64,000 bases of DNA from Phymorhynchus buccinoides (lineage: Eukaryota; Mollusca; Gastropoda; Neogastropoda; Raphitomidae), in the NCBI GenBank assembly GCA_017654935.2, contig CM065680.1, positions 39,188,991-39,252,990 on the forward strand. The letters run 5' to 3'. How positions within the stretch are numbered: position 1 is the stretch's first letter; the number at the start of each line of letters is the position of its first letter. Shown piece after piece: positions 32,970 through 46,669 of the stretch. The notes under the pieces are model-generated. The model did no database searches and was not told where the DNA came from. It saw only the letters and a list, made by a program, of their open reading frames with translations. A program made the position numbers and the translations under genes.

Positions 32970-33690
32970 ACAAACAAAACAGCACAAGCATGCTGTCGTC
33001 TCATTGTGTTCGCAAGGCATCCAACAAATGCAACTGCACAAACATGCAGTCGTCTCATTGTGTCACAAGACATCCAAACAAATGCAACAGCCCAAAACAG
33101 CAGTCGTCTCAAGTTGTGTTCGCAAGGCATTGAACACAAATGCAACAGCACAAACATGCAGTCGTCTCATGTGTTCGCAGCATCCAAACAAATGCAACAG
33201 CACGAAATGTCCCGTCTCTGTGTTCGCCAAGGCAATCCAACAAATGAACAGCACAAACATTGCCATCTCGTGTCGCAAGGCATCCAAGCAAATGCAACAG
33301 CACAACATTCGTCGTCTCTTGTGTTCGCAGGCAGTCCAAACAAACACAAACAGCACAAACATGTCTCTGTGTTTTCACAGGCATCCAAACAAACACAACA
33401 TCACAAACATGCAGTCGTCTCAGTGTGTTCGCAGGCCTCCAAACAAATGCAACAGCACAACATGTTGTCTTCTGTGTTCACATAACATCCAAACAAATGC
33501 ACTCACAAACCTGTCGTCTCTGTAGTTCACAAGACATCCAAACAAATGCAACACACAAACAGGCCATCTCCATTGAGTTCACAGGCCATCCAAACAACAC
33601 AACTAACGAACCATGCCATCCCATTTGAGTTTTGAAGGCATCAAACCACATACAACGAACAACTGACATGCTATTTCATATTTACTGTCA
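32970..33690. repeat. 55-bp minisatellite, right-arm copy
   Basis: Inverted, noisy version of the array at 11200-11995, similar in length to the left-arm copy. Confidence 0.85.
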
Positions 33691-33878
33691 CCCTTTCCCC
33701 TTTCTCTCACTACTATTCCTCTATCTGCACAGTGTTCCTTTCCTGACACATCCATCTAAAAAGAGAGAGAGAGTGGGAAGGAAAGGGATAAAGAGAGACA
33801 GTTGATGGAGATCTTTCATTTTGACTCTGAGACAGAGAGAGAGGAAAGAGAGAAGAGAGAGAGAGAGAGAGAGGCTCC

Positions 33879-33937
<59 letters not shown>

Positions 33938-34964
33938 GATAGAAATGAGCGAGAGAAAGAAGAGCAAAAAACCTGCAAAAAAAGCTCATTCCATGAAGCT
34001 TGAGCGATATCTGAGCAATGATTAAATACAACAATACACATAAAATTGAACCCTAACACGCGCAGGCTTGATATACAACTATACATTAAACCCAAGTTCG
34101 AACATGGGTACCTGCGGGGATTTTGCCTCTCACTCTGCACTAGCCTTACGGCTGAACGTGAGTCTTTTAGCTGAGACGTAAACCGAGTGTCCCATGTGCC
34201 CAGCACCTGAGGCACACATTCAACCCAGTGACAACAACAAGTTATCATTAAGTCCAAATTTACACACCAGCACACACCCTTTTCCTTCCCTCATCAGTCA
34301 CAAAACTCGCTGCAAATAAAAGAAAAAAACAGGGGTGCCGCGCCTGTGGCTGCACCGCAGTTTTGAGGCAACCCGATTTCACAGAGACTACTCTGTGACT
34401 ATAAGTGCCAAATACAAAATCAGAAGCATGAACGGTAATTAGCTTCCACCGGGTACTGGTGGTAGCATGGTATTCGCTGGGCTCATTCCCATCAAAGTTG
34501 GGTTTTTCTATGATTTCAATCTTGCAACTTTCATTCTTCACACACTTGCGACCCAATCAGTGTGCGCCGTCTTAACCTGCCTTTTAAGGGCAAAGAAAAA
34601 GGGGGGGGGGGGAAGGGGGGGGAGTGTCCTTGTTCCTAGTCTGATATCCCCAGCAATTAGTGGCGCTGCTGGAAGTAATTTTAAGCCAGAGTTTTGACCT
34701 TTTCTTCCAGGAGAGGCTTTTTGCTCTTTTACATTCAACTTATCGTCAGCTTCTGGGGATTTCCCCCCCACCCCCCTCGGACCTAACCATTCGAACAAAG
34801 CCCCTCCCGCCCACCCCCCCATTTGGACAACTGATCCGGCCTGTACATGTTTTATAGATGCTTAACACTGTATGTATTTCTCATTTTCACATCTTCCTAC
34901 TTTACACACTTTAATATACTTTTATGCACTGAAGCATGGAGATGGAATATCGCATTGTATCTCC

Positions 34965-35093
34965 TTCCACACCGCAGCAGGACTGTGGGTTGGGGAGGAT
35001 GAAGTAAGGGATCCTTGTTGTTGATGTCCAAAATGTTCACGGTCACCGTGCTACGTCCCTGTCTTGTATCAGAACCTTGATCGCGCGCATGCA
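34965..35093 (-). pseudogene. Copy of cadherin exon 7 (right arm, noisy)
   Basis: Matches 9558-9684, but the donor region (GAAAGTGAGTAC in contig A) is scrambled and one base is lost at the acceptor side. The linker motif region is altered. Confidence 0.75.
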
Positions 35094-35620
35094 CTGGTTG
35101 AAACCATTGAAAAAAGTATACGCAAACAAGACCTATATGAAAAGTTCCAATCCTAAAAGACACACAACTACTATCAAAACTTACCCTTTGCTGCCAGCCA
35201 TTTTTTTTAGCCAACATTTTGTCTAATTATTGGGGATTCCTTTCCTACATGTTTAAAAGAAAGGCCTATCTTTAACTCCAAAATCCAGAATACCCTGAAT
35301 TCAAGGTTTTTACTGACAATGGGTGTTCAAATCATTGTGGTGCAAAAATGCGACAATGGCGGTGCCGGAAGGGCTAAGTAAATTCCCAGGTCTGCTCCTC
35401 CGTACCTCTTTCTTTCACTTAGCGAGGTGAATAGGTACTGTAAGCACCTTGACAGTAGCTGTGCCTCTTCTAGGGATGGAGAGTTCTCTATCTTGATCTC
35501 TATCTGTATTGATTTGTCTTATCCTCTCCCAAGCCTCACAGTTTCTGTGTCTGCATTGTAAAGTTTCACACAAGCAAAAATGACTTCTTTTTTCCCCCAA
35601 GCTTGTCAAGAAAGAAATTA

Positions 35621-36505
35621 CCGTAATTTACGGACTACAAGCTGTTTCGTTATTTAAGCCGCACCCTATTAATTCTTTTTACAAAGTTGAAAAAGGCAAT
35701 GTTAAAGCCGCATCATTGTATAAGCCGAGTCAAAACAAACAATCAACAAACATCGCAAAAGCGTAACAAAAGCGAAAGCAAAGCCGTGAAACGGACAGTC
35801 ACAGTCACGGACACAATCTTAGGCAGACTCAAGTTCGTGGGTAAATCCAGCCACAGAAAAGCATCAGGCCCTTTATCCACACTCGTACAGCCCGTAGGTT
35901 ATTGCTTCAAAAGAAGAAGAAAAACAACAAATGTGCCATGTATTAAGAAAAATCGCCATCACAGTTGCTAAAATGAAAACAGACAGGACAGTTTTGTCCA
36001 ACATGGCTGACTCCAAAAACTCACAGTTACCGGTCAATTCATAATTTTTACCAACTCGTCCCCCTGTGCAAGTCAATCGTCCTCTATCCCTGTCATTCCG
36101 TCCATTGGTTCATTCGTTCATTAGTAAAAGCATGCACATAGACGAGTTGGCCCCAAATGAGGACGATTCGACTCAAAGAGCAAGGAATCAACGGAACGAA
36201 AAAGAACGGGACGAGTTGGAAAAAGGACGGATTAACTGGCAACGGTTTTCTTCCTGGAACTTGTGTCGTCTGTAAGCAAGAGCACTTCCTGTCACTGGCT
36301 ACCGTTAGTCTAACAAACACATTTCTGAACGACCAAACTTTGATTGTTTGAATGACTTTCGGTGTTATTGTCTTCTTTCTCATCAAGATCGAGGCCGTGT
36401 TCTGAGTTGATTTCAGTTTTGGTAACGTTAAGGCCCCAGCATTAGACAAGCTGCAGGAGTCTGTTTCAATTAAAAAGGTTGCGGCTAATAGTCTGTGAAT
36501 TACGG
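35621..36505. mobile_element. Right-arm copy of the TA-flanked element at 8128-8982
   Basis: 885 bp against 855 bp in contig A. The extra bases lie next to the AGCCGCAAC end and match the extra bases in the left arm (near 28280-28315). Confidence 0.8.
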
Positions 36506-36654
36506 TAGTCTGACAAGCATCTTATGTCTTGGTTCTAGTTTCAGTTTTATTTCATAAACACAGAATACCAAAAAAAAAGGTGTAAAAGCTTATTTGTTTA
36601 TGCTCAATGAACATCATGTGGACTTGACTTGACTTGACTTTCAAGCATACTTAC

Positions 36655-36860
36655 AATGAGAACATACTGACTCCTCTGATCATAGTCCAGAACAGCCTCG
36701 CTGAAGGTGCAAATGGGTGCCACCCAACCCACACCAACTCTGGTAGTCGGACCAGGCACAAAGTTCCCGAACGTCCCAGACGCGATAGAGATCCCAACTT
36801 GGCCATTAGCTGAGGTAGGTGAATCAGCATCCGTCACTGTCATTTCTGTGAAACAGGTAC
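36655..36860 (-). CDS. Cadherin exon 6, inverted allelic copy
   Basis: The translation is identical to 7774-7979, and acceptor and donor are intact on the minus strand. It is counted as an assembly duplicate of the same gene, not a second gene. Confidence 0.85.
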
Positions 36861-37115
36861 CTAAAAACAGAACCATGTGTTGAATCAAAAATTAGAAAAG
36901 AAGACAGCCATTGCTTTTCTGCTCAAAGTTAAAAGCTTTGGTGTCAAATGTACCACTATCCACACGTCTCTCAAAAGGACAATTTCCAGATTATTACTGA
37001 CTACGGAATGCATTAAGAGAACCTGTGTCTCTCTCCATTTTTCTTTTCTTTTTGGCTCACATCGGTTTTTTTAAAACAAAGTTTTTCGGTTGTGTGTCTG
37101 TGTGTTTTGTGTGTG

Positions 37116-37150
<35 letters not shown>

Positions 37151-38099
37151 GTGGGTGTGTGTGTTGTGTGTGTGGCCGACCTTTACCCTTGCACTCAAAA
37201 CTTTAACGTTGTCGTTTTCTCTAAAAAATATAAGGTGTTGGAGGTTTAAAGTTAGCACGATATTTGATTTTGACGTGAGCCTTCAAGTCACGATGATCAA
37301 AGTAGTCAGATGCATCAATAAAGGACACAAGAAAGACGATAATTTGTTGCAGAGATTACTGTTGTGCAACCTTTAACCTTGCAATCTCCAAACTTTAACA
37401 TTGTCGTTTTCTCTAATTTTCTCTAAAAATACAAGGCGTTGGAGGGTTAAAGTTAGCAGGATACTTGATTTTGATATGAGCCTTCAACTCACAACGATCA
37501 AAGCAGTCAGATGCATCTACAAAGAGCATAAGAAATACAATCATTTGTTGCAGAGATTACTGTTGTGTTGTACCGAGTAGGAGATACATACTGGAAAGAA
37601 GACTCTCCATTAGATATACAAAAACGCTGTTTAAAAATAAACATAAGACTTCAGGTGTGTACAAATAGGTACATTTTAACGTCGTTAACTTATATTTTCT
37701 GTAACAAATGGATGTACCGAGTGTGGGGCGTTGACGGCCCGGTTGTTTCGTTTTATTTGCGCCTTTGACAACTGTTGTTCGTGTTCATTCGCGCATCATC
37801 TCTGCGCATGCAATACTTATTATCGCACTTCCGGCGATAGCACACACAACAAGGCCTAGGCCTAAGAGATCAAGCCTTACCTCATAATCAAGACGACGTA
37901 CCTAACATTTAGCCCACAATCATTTCAGTCTTGAAAAAAATATACGGAAAATCCAGTGTTCGTCAATTTCACTGCCTTCGACGTACGAATCCAGATCAAG
38001 TTAGGCCTAGACAATTGATCACCATGTCACCGTATCATGCCATGTGACCCGGATGGATGAGCGTGCAGGCTGCGACCTTCACCTTTGCTTTGTGGCAGA

Positions 38100-38168
38100 G
38101 GGCGGGGAGGGGGGGGGGGGGAGGGGGGGGGTGGGGGGGGGGGGAGGGGGGGGGGGGGGGGGGGGGGG
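38100..38168. repeat. Poly-G-rich tract
   Basis: About 70 bp of G with single A, T and C breaks, in place of the 22-bp C tract of contig A at 6508. The length is likely unreliable. Confidence 0.85.
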
Positions 38169-38549
38169 TATTAACGAAGCGAAAATAAAATATTAGGATA
38201 TAAAGTATCTTACAGAAATGTACATGATGTGGAACAAGTTTCTATCGCATGAACAATCAGTTTAAAACAGTATCAGATCAGGAGTATGGCCTTACGAATT
38301 CCGCAACTTCAATTATTAATTTTCTAAGAGGCTTAGACCTACAGGTGTCCGTAGACCCCCCTTACCCCGGCGGGGGATGTGGGAGGGGGGATTGGTCACT
38401 ATGTTTTTTCTGAAAGCTTGGTCAATATGCTTTTCAATTTTACTTGTTTGCCAAAAATAAAAATAGGGCTCCACTATGTTACCATGCGTTAATGGGATAT
38501 AAAACATACATATAATTAAATTTTAAAGAAAGAGGGAAAGGGGTAGGGG

Positions 38550-38765
38550 TAATTGAATGAAAAATTGTGTTTTACGTCCTCTCGGTATGGAATAGACACA
38601 TATGGGACATTTGTAAAAAAATGCAAAGATGGTGGGAATAATACTGGCTACAATGCCCGGAGGCAGTGCAACACCAGTCAAGTCCCGAGTTTTTTAACAA
38701 TATAGATAGGTGTAGCGGTAACCACGGCCTCGGTTAAACCTCATCGGCTATGGTACCGCCACTTA
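38550..38765. mobile_element. Right-arm copy of SINE-like element A
   Basis: Reverse complement of 5916-6130 with a few base changes, flanked by the same GGGTAGGGGTAATT duplication on both sides. Confidence 0.8.
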
Positions 38766-39485
38766 CATTGAGACACTGAGGGTAGGGGTAATTTAATGCA
38801 CAGAAATAATTTTAATTTACACAGTAAAATAAAAATTCATTCTGTTCTCAGATGCACAAGTGTCTACATAACAGTAACAGTATATAGTAATACAAATCAG
38901 ACGTGAGCCTTGAAGGCTTTGCCCTCTTGGTTTCCTCTTATTTTGGTTATTTTTCTATGGATGTTATCAGCCGTAATCGTAAAGCACTATGGTCCTTGTG
39001 AATCAAACCATCTTTCTCTTTCCCTCTGTCTCAATATTACATAATTTTCAAAAACTGCTTTGAATTACAAAACCAAAACTAAAACACTTCTTACCATTGC
39101 ATCACCGCACACACGCTTGACCCGACGGTAAACAAAGTTAATGAGGCTTTATTCCGCAAATTATTTGCCCCTGTCTCGTGCCCTGAGCTGCGGACGCCAC
39201 CTACTTAAGATTATCGCCCTTGGCTGTCAGGAACTAGTGGTATATTGCCACATAAAATGATCTGCTCCTGTCTCACCAGTTTGCATGGGCAGTTCAGAGA
39301 GGGGGTGGGGGACGTACCGAAAATTATCGCCCTTTCGTGTTCGGCTGAATTAGTATAACGCCTCATTGTTTAAAAAAACAAACCAAAGAAAAAAACAACA
39401 AAAAAAAAAAAAAAAAAAAAAAACACTACAAGAATAATTACCATATTCCAAGTGTTTTTAAGAACATGGACGACAAGGATCTTAC

Positions 39486-39558
39486 CTCCTGTGGTATTTT
39501 CGCTGATGGAAACTGTTCTCCTGAGGTCAGTGAACTGTGGTGGCTCGTTGATAGTATC
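39486..39558 (-). CDS. Cadherin exon 5, inverted allelic copy
   Basis: 73 nt, matching 5199-5271 with splice sites kept. Confidence 0.85.
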
Positions 39559-40330
39559 CTACCCACAAAAGAAAGCAAAAAAACAACTGAGATTTAACAA
39601 AATAATACAAGATCACACATTTCTTTTCCAATTTGCGGAAAACTCATATTCAGAGAGCATTCTTTAGAAACAGAAACATTTTGATTGCCACATTTGCTTT
39701 GTAATGGTTTATGACTAGCTCCATAATGATGATAAAAAAAAGTCCTTTAAAATAACAAAGCAAATTGAAAGAAAGGTTACCAATGGTGAATGTTCTTTTT
39801 TAATAGCAACTGGTGCAACTTACTAAACACTTATTTGAACCTTCTGGGCAATCAGAATCCCACAAAATGTCACCTTTGCCATAATTTGAGCAAACAATTC
39901 ATTTCAGACGTTTGCCACAATGTATTTGTTTTGCATTGTGGGCATAGAAAAGGTACTTTCACAGAGATGACTACCCTAAATCTTTATTTTCTGGAGCAAA
40001 ATCATTAAAATCCTAGAATTACGTTAACCATGATTTTCCGGAACAAGGCAAAAAACACACCAGTTGTTTTGCCGATTCACAAGAACAAAGTTCTGACACA
40101 AGAGCAAAGTTCTAACTTGATGGATCACCAAGATTTTGACATATAAAATCAATCTGTTACAAAGGAAAGATTAGCCCAGCAGACTCATAATATAGAATAC
40201 ATTTTCACAACATTCTCTGAGCCTAAGAACAAGAGTTGGTTGTTCTGTCCTTTGTAGAAATGCCTGTCAATGATTGTTTTCACTAATCTTTATGTTTAAG
40301 CTTCTTCTTTAATACTACTTTAGTACTTAC

Positions 40331-40403
40331 GATAACATAAATTGTTATAGTTGAAGTAGCTTCAATGTTGACGCCATCTGAAGCTTGAGCAGTAAACACG
40401 AAC
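40331..40403 (-). CDS. Cadherin exon 4, inverted allelic copy
   Basis: 73 nt, matching 4320-4392 with splice sites kept. Confidence 0.85.
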
Positions 40404-41303
40404 CTGTTAACATTTAAAAACATCAGAAAATTATAATAAAATTGGTAATAGGGCACAAACTTGAAAGCATGAGTAGTTCCAAAGTATTATCACTCTCTCT
40501 ATATATAACAGGCAGTATAATTATGCACGAAGTTCTAATTAATCAAAACTATTCCAGTGCTTGTGACAGCATTTAATTCATGATTACAGCCTGTTAATTG
40601 AGTCATAGTTTCATACGATAAAATAAAAAATCAGAAGACGGAGTGTGGCTGCCCATGTGACGTGGGGTAATCAAAAATGGTCACACACGTGAAATGTTCT
40701 ACATCCCGACATCTGACTGCACTTGTACCATAAGTGCTTCTGCCCGTTGGGATGATCCCTGGAGTGTTTATAGCCAGGGTAAGCCAGCAACAACAACAGA
40801 AGAATTTCAAATTATATGCACATTCTGTTCACTTGCTTTCAGATTTGTACAAACCCTTAACCCCATCAGTCTTCATTCCTGTCATAAATTTCCGCAAACC
40901 ATAGGTGTTCAATAAATACAACATTCATGTCTAAACCACTAGGGCCAACCACTGAACCAGGCCCCATTACTCCATTTTCCGAAAGGAATAAATATGGTCT
41001 GAAGGTTTATACACAAAGGAATAAAAGTTATTTTTTTATATTTACCATATTTTCCGGGCTATAAACCACTACTTTTTTCTTCAACTCTGAAGAAAACTTC
41101 AAAGCTACACTTGATGATATCAGTGCATCATCAAGCTTGTACGTGATACGTTATAATGGCAGTCAAGGTATTAACACCTTTTCTTTTCATCAATTATCTA
41201 GAGAAACCTGATAACAAAAAATCACTTCAAGCATTTGGCTGGGGAAAAAACAGATAAAAGTCAACTTTTTTTAAACAAACCTTTTCAATATAAACATCCT
41301 ATA

Positions 41304-41868
41304 CAGACAAACCTCTATTTTAAGACCTCCAAAATGTCCGGAAACATCGGTCGTAAATTGGAGTGGTTGTATGACGGAGGTTTTCACTGGTAGCGGTAGA
41401 AAGAAAAAGTTCAGCACTTTTCATACTCTCTTCTTCATGCACACATAAAATGACATATTAAAACTGGATTTGGGTCTTTCCAACTCCATAGGCTTGTGCA
41501 ATCGATGTATTACAGTTTCACCTCGCCGACTTCTTTTAATCACCTCCACTCTCGTCAAAAGTCTGTGTTTTTCTTTTTCAAATTCCGTGGTTTTCGTGCT
41601 TTTCCTACTCTTTCCGCCATCTTTTCTACAACGAGGGAAGCGATTCTGCTTTCAGGCCCTTGATCGTGGTTGTTTCCATTTGCTCGAAGTCTATGCAGAC
41701 GGCAAAAACGGTCATAAAAACCAACAAATTGGCAGTCGTATGTCGCGTTTTAAAGGAAGTCGTTTAGGAGAGGTCGTTTACATAGTAAAATGCATCCTTG
41801 CCAACAAATCCGGTCTCAAATGAGAGTTGGTCGCTTAACAGAGGGTCGTAAAAATAGGGGTTTGTCTG
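41304..41868. mobile_element. Right-arm copy of pogo-like element 1
   Basis: CAGACAAACCTCTATTTTA after TA and GGGGTTTGTCTG before TA. Inverted relative to 2866-3429, with about a dozen base differences and small indels, more than in the flanking exons. Confidence 0.8.
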
Positions 41869-42075
41869 TAACAGAAATGTTACAGTAAAATCAGAATTAT
41901 CTCCCCTAGTAAAAAAAAAAAAAAAAGGAAAAAAGGAAGAAAATGTCAAGTAAACAAACAACAACAAAAAAAAACATGACCACTATATTCATATAAAAGA
42001 TAGTTTGCCTATTACTTCTGCCTTTATCAAATCTGGTAGGCTCTCACTCGCTCTGTCCCATTGAAATATACATAC

Positions 42076-42221
42076 TCTCCCAGGCCCCCTCTGGTGTTGT
42101 TAACGTAAATGTTGTTGATGGCCCGGAGAACTCCAGAGACTGGGTCGATGAACCAAAGGTTAGCGTCCACACTGGGCAGCAGGGAGTATGTAATTTGACC
42201 GACTGTGTCTCTGTCCGTGGC
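42076..42221 (-). CDS. Cadherin exon 3, inverted allelic copy
   Basis: 146 nt, matching 2513-2658. One codon differs (Phe to Tyr in INNIFVNN). Splice sites are intact. Confidence 0.87.
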
Positions 42222-42908
42222 CTGGAAGCAAACAAACAAAAAAATAACGAAGGAAAATGCAAACAAAAATGATGGAATACTTTACTATCATACACTGTCC
42301 AAAATAAGAAATTTAAAAAAAATAAAAATAAACGCATACTTTTAAATTCTTCACTTTGGATGTCAAAGTGCTTGGAAGGATGTGACCAAACTATGGAAAA
42401 TGCCCTCGCTCCTCGCTCAAATGTGATTGATGATAATTGAAACAAAAGAAATTGTTACTTAAAATATTTCAAATCAAATTGTTTTTAATAAATGAAATTT
42501 TAAAAATATGATTAAAAAAAAAGTGTATTTATTTTTTTGTTTTTTTGGGTGGGGGTAGGGGGTGGGGTGGGGCAGTATATATTCTCAAAGTCCCAGTTCA
42601 AAATAATCATCAACTCTCCAAGTTCAGCCACTGATTTAAAGAAAATGCGTAAAATGAATGGACACACATACACACTTTTTTTCTATAAAGTGCTCTCCAC
42701 AAGCTTTTCCATAGGCGAATGATGCCACAATTGGTAGGTACTACTGTACCGGTTGAAGATGCAATCACACACACAAACACAAATAAAAGCATGCATGCAT
42801 GCACGCACACGCACACGCAAGCACACACACATGCAAGCGCACACACACACACACAGAGCACACACGACGCACCCACCCACCCAATTACCTACACACCCAC
42901 ACACCTAC

Positions 42909-43176
42909 CCTGACAGTCAAATTGGGGTCTCTGGTTCCCTCCTGAATGTAGCCGATATAGTCTGGAATATCCCACAATGGTGGGTTGTCGTTTCTGTCCA
43001 GGACACTGATGGTCAAAACGATGTCGCTTCTCTGCGATGGTGGATTCCCCAAGTTGTCTTGCACCCTCACGGTCAAGCTGTGGTCCCGCTTGTCCTCGTA
43101 GTCCAAGCACGTGGCCACTCCAGGGGTGGGGCAGCTCTTCACTGTCACAGCGCCAGTTTGGGGGTCAATCTCAAAC
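42909..43176 (-). CDS. Cadherin exon 2, inverted allelic copy
   Basis: 268 nt, with a translation identical to 1563-1830 and splice sites intact. Confidence 0.9.
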
Positions 43177-44152
43177 CTAAAGAAAGAAACAACAATGTAA
43201 ACAAAATAAAACAAACAAGACAACAGAAAAAAAGGCACAGCTTGTAATACATTTAAATTCCACTAAAGATTTCAACCCCCAGTAAACTGGACCTATCTCT
43301 AATTTAACATTCTTCCAAAGTTTCCTTGACTGCCACCAACATATTACATAAGTACTTCAATGACATCACTGATGATGTCATCAGATGAGGAGGAATAACC
43401 CTGATATGCTGGCCTTTGCTCTTGCACAATTAAGAGATCTATATCCCCAGACCATTTTTCCAGATTGTCTCTATCAGTTGTCTTTTTCATGGCATCGTTT
43501 GCCTAATGATTATTTCTTTAATTTTCTCTGGCAACAGTCAAGGGGTTAAAACATGCATGGTGGGCTAAATCTGACAGTTTAATCAAAGATACTAGTCAAA
43601 AATTCATTTTACTTGACTGATCAAAAAACAAAACTTAACAAAAGAACAACATATCCAGAATTAATCGTGTGGCACCCAGAACGTAATCTGACATGCCCAA
43701 GATATAGCTGTTATTTCAAAGATAATGATGTATAATGTTAATATGCAACAAGATTCTGTGCTTATTTTGATTCTAAATGTTATATTTCTGTGCTTTTCAA
43801 GGAGTGATAGATTTTAGCAAAAAATGATCATAGTAAACATTCAGCCAATACAGCTAAAAAGAAAAAGAACATGCCTGAATATGTGTTTCCTTTTTTTGTA
43901 CTGTGCTTGTATGAGACCACACTGTAATTTCTCTTAACGAGATAACAAAGAATTTTTGACTTTGACTTTAATGAATATGTGGCGCAATATATAAATAAAA
44001 CTCAGCTCAAATAGCCTTATAATGACAAAATACAAATAGTTTCATACTTTAACTTGGCACACACACACACTTCTTTTCATTTTTTGTCTTCCCCTGTTTA
44101 ATATCACGTGTAGTCAATAGACATTAAATGAAAGACACACACATGCACTCAC

Positions 44153-44232
44153 AGCTCAATGTTGCTATCAAATCGTGTGATGCTGTACACAAAACCGTCC
44201 TCTCCAAATAAACCAGTTTCCGGATCGTTAGC
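44153..44232 (-). CDS. Cadherin exon 1, inverted allelic copy
   Basis: 80 nt, identical to 511-590 with CTGCAG and GTGAGT in place on the minus strand. It lies about 500 bp before the point where the copy passes beyond the start of this window. Confidence 0.87.
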
Positions 44233-44743
44233 CTGCAGAGGTAAACACCAAGGGTTAGAAGACAAGAGAGCTATCAAATGACATGAAAATGCAAGTTTCA
44301 ACAGTTCCAATATCACTTCTCATCCTTAAAATAATTTCAAAAATCAGTTTGTAAAAGTACACTAACAAAAATCACAATTGCACATCCAAATCAAAACATT
44401 ACAAATCACCAAAGTTTGGCAAAGTGCAGTATGACAAATATATTACTATGACTATATTAGCTAAGAAGAGCTTTTTAGAGAGAGAATATTGTTTGTGTTG
44501 TATTCATTAATGATGCTGTGGCGCAATTATTTTTGTATTTGTCTAGGTCCCTTATTCAGACTTATTGAAACTCATCAGCATAACAGTGTATTGCTCGTGT
44601 CTATCGTTTTAAAAATAAGGTTGCTGCTGACAACCTTCGCTACCAATCGACAACACTACCGATAACACTATCACTATGCCATAATTTCTGGTACACACTA
44701 ATGATTTTTTTATTTTTTTTAATTAAGAAAAAAATGGGAGGCT

Positions 44744-46470
44744 TTTACTCAGGCAACAAAACCCAATAGAGAAAAATCCAGGACAGAAGGACAGTGTTAA
44801 TTCCATCTTTGAAACCAGGCGTTCAGAATCAGCACACAAAATGTGCCTCTAGATTATCAGAGGGTCACCTGGGTATGTAAAGAGGGTCTAGCTCTCTATT
44901 AAGTCTTTAACAGATGCACAGGCAAAAACTTATGCCTAAGTTCGTCACTGCATTCTGGCCCAGCAATCGCAATGTGTCAGATGGAGATATGAAGCGTCAT
45001 ATGTACCCAAGGCTCATGACAAATGTGCAAAATACTATTGAGAGGATCAAAAAAAGAGGATATTTTTTTCAAGGCCAGTATTAGAAAGAAAATCCTTATC
45101 TACCACCCGGCATTTTCGACCTAACGTCAGAAGTCTTTTGTTAGGCACAAATATATCCTGCACCCACATTTTAGTCTAACAGATCGCTACTTTTGTTGAG
45201 CGCCGAGTCGCGTACTCTCCAATTCGCCTTAGTTCGTCTCGTAAATGAGAGCATTATTCCCAGATTCAAACCATTATATGACTGGACGTTGAGCGTAAAG
45301 TGATTGGGACTATCCGGCTTATTCACAGTTTTGCTGTATGTCATATCGCCAAATATGAGACATCACTAGAGTACAGCAAAGAAATACTGGTCCTAAGATC
45401 GGTCCTTTACTCTCATTATACATTAACATTTTCTTGAGAACCAGTCAAAACAACTTGCCGCGGGGAAATTATTATTTTTTTCCCGCGGGAAGTTTTGAAA
45501 AATATAACATGATCATGCGCAAGCGGACTTTTTACCGTCCAGGAGAAACAGCTTGGGAAATTCTTTCATGAGAACTAGTCACTATAGACAGGGCATCATA
45601 TGCATGACTGAGGTTGAGCGCAACTACACAAAATGAGAATAACAACTGACAGATGCGGGGTCCTAGGGGGTAAATGTCCCCCTGCAGTCTGAAAGCAAAA
45701 AGTGATTATAAAAGTATTTCATGGTATCTGTCTTTTGCCAAGTTTATGCAAATGTCCTATTTTAAAAGTGATTTGAATAAATACCAGTAGACACACAAAA
45801 CCGATCTTGATTTGACAAATTAAAAATAAAGGTATACTGATCAGTCAGATATCCTTGCTTCTTGGAGAAAATTCATAAGAACGGAGGAAAAATCCTTGTC
45901 AGTACCTAGGGAAAGAGTTTTCACCCATACGTCGGACAACGTCTAGATAGCTTAAATAAGTCGGAACCCTGAGTTAAGCACTGTATTGCCGCTACATAGA
46001 ACTCTGGATGGGTGCTGACTGAGGTCTTTCCTCCCACAGCATCGCTCACTAGATGGTGAGGTCATGTCTTACGGTGTCATTCGTCAATACTGCGGATCTA
46101 GTAACGCGCTGGATCGCCGTTCACCGTGACACTATGACCACAGTGCTATCCCGTGCAGTCTGCTGGACGGCCTCAGCCCAGTTGACAGTTTAAAGCGTCA
46201 AGGGATGTGTAATACTGCCCAAAACCAGTAGCTCCATCTGTACATTGTGTGCTTGCGTTTACTTGTCAGCCCACCTCCCCTTTCCTCCCTCACATAATGC
46301 ATGGAACTACAGAAACAGTATTGTGCGCACATGGAAATGATCTTAAAACTTTCAATTCCATTTTTAGACTCTATTAACTGCGAGCATACTCAGTTTTGGC
46401 AATGCTTTGATATGTGTTCACAATCTCTTATTGATGTATTCAACGAGAATCTGAGTGCACCAAAGGGCGA
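44744..46470. other. Unannotated segment, probably allelic upstream sequence
   Basis: It continues directly from the right arm, so its reverse complement should be the sequence just upstream of this window. No exon with splice sites or homology was found. 45655-45830 belongs to a repeat pair (see 52850). Confidence 0.5.
45655..45830 (+). repeat. Degenerate direct repeat, member 1 (partner 52855-53030)
   Basis: Shared order: GGGTAAATGTCCCC, CTGAAAGCAAAA, GATTAT, TATTTTAAA, CAGTAGACACACAA, TTTGACAA. The two members differ by roughly a third, including indels, estimated by eye. Confidence 0.6.
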
Positions 46471-46484
46471 ATAAGTAAAATAAG

Positions 46485-46665
46485 CTGTCTACACACACAC
46501 ACACATCTACACTGCACCACACACACAGCATCACATCATCACACACTTTACAAGAGTGATAATTCACCTAAATGGTGAATACGCACCAAGATCATAAAAT
46601 AAATTTGAAACACTAGAGCACACCCACACCACTACATCTACACCACAGACACGTACACACACTGA
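46485..46665. repeat. Broken CA microsatellites
   Basis: CA runs at 46493-46545 and 46615-46662 are interrupted by T, G and CC errors. This contrasts with the perfect tracts of contig A and suggests poor base accuracy. Confidence 0.6.
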
Positions 46666-46669
46666 GTTG

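Larger units (their letters stand above)
32385..44743 (-). repeat. Inverted copy of about 12563 down to 1 (right arm of palindrome)
   Basis: At about 32385 the text turns from the forward SINE-like copy B into its reverse complement (ATGCCAGGAGGCAG) with about 14 bases missing at the turn. It then runs back to base 1 of the window, which matches 44743. From about 36 kb onward it agrees with contig A closely, with scattered single-base differences. Near the turn (32.4-35 kb) it is noisy. Beyond 44743 it continues into sequence that would lie upstream of this window. Confidence 0.96.

Noticed and set aside
26791..44743. A genuine inverted gene duplication or paired head-to-tail cadherin genes
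   Set aside because: The turn is in the middle of a SINE-like repeat, accuracy changes with distance from the turn, both arms share alleles, and the join to contig A is an N gap. An artefact is simpler.
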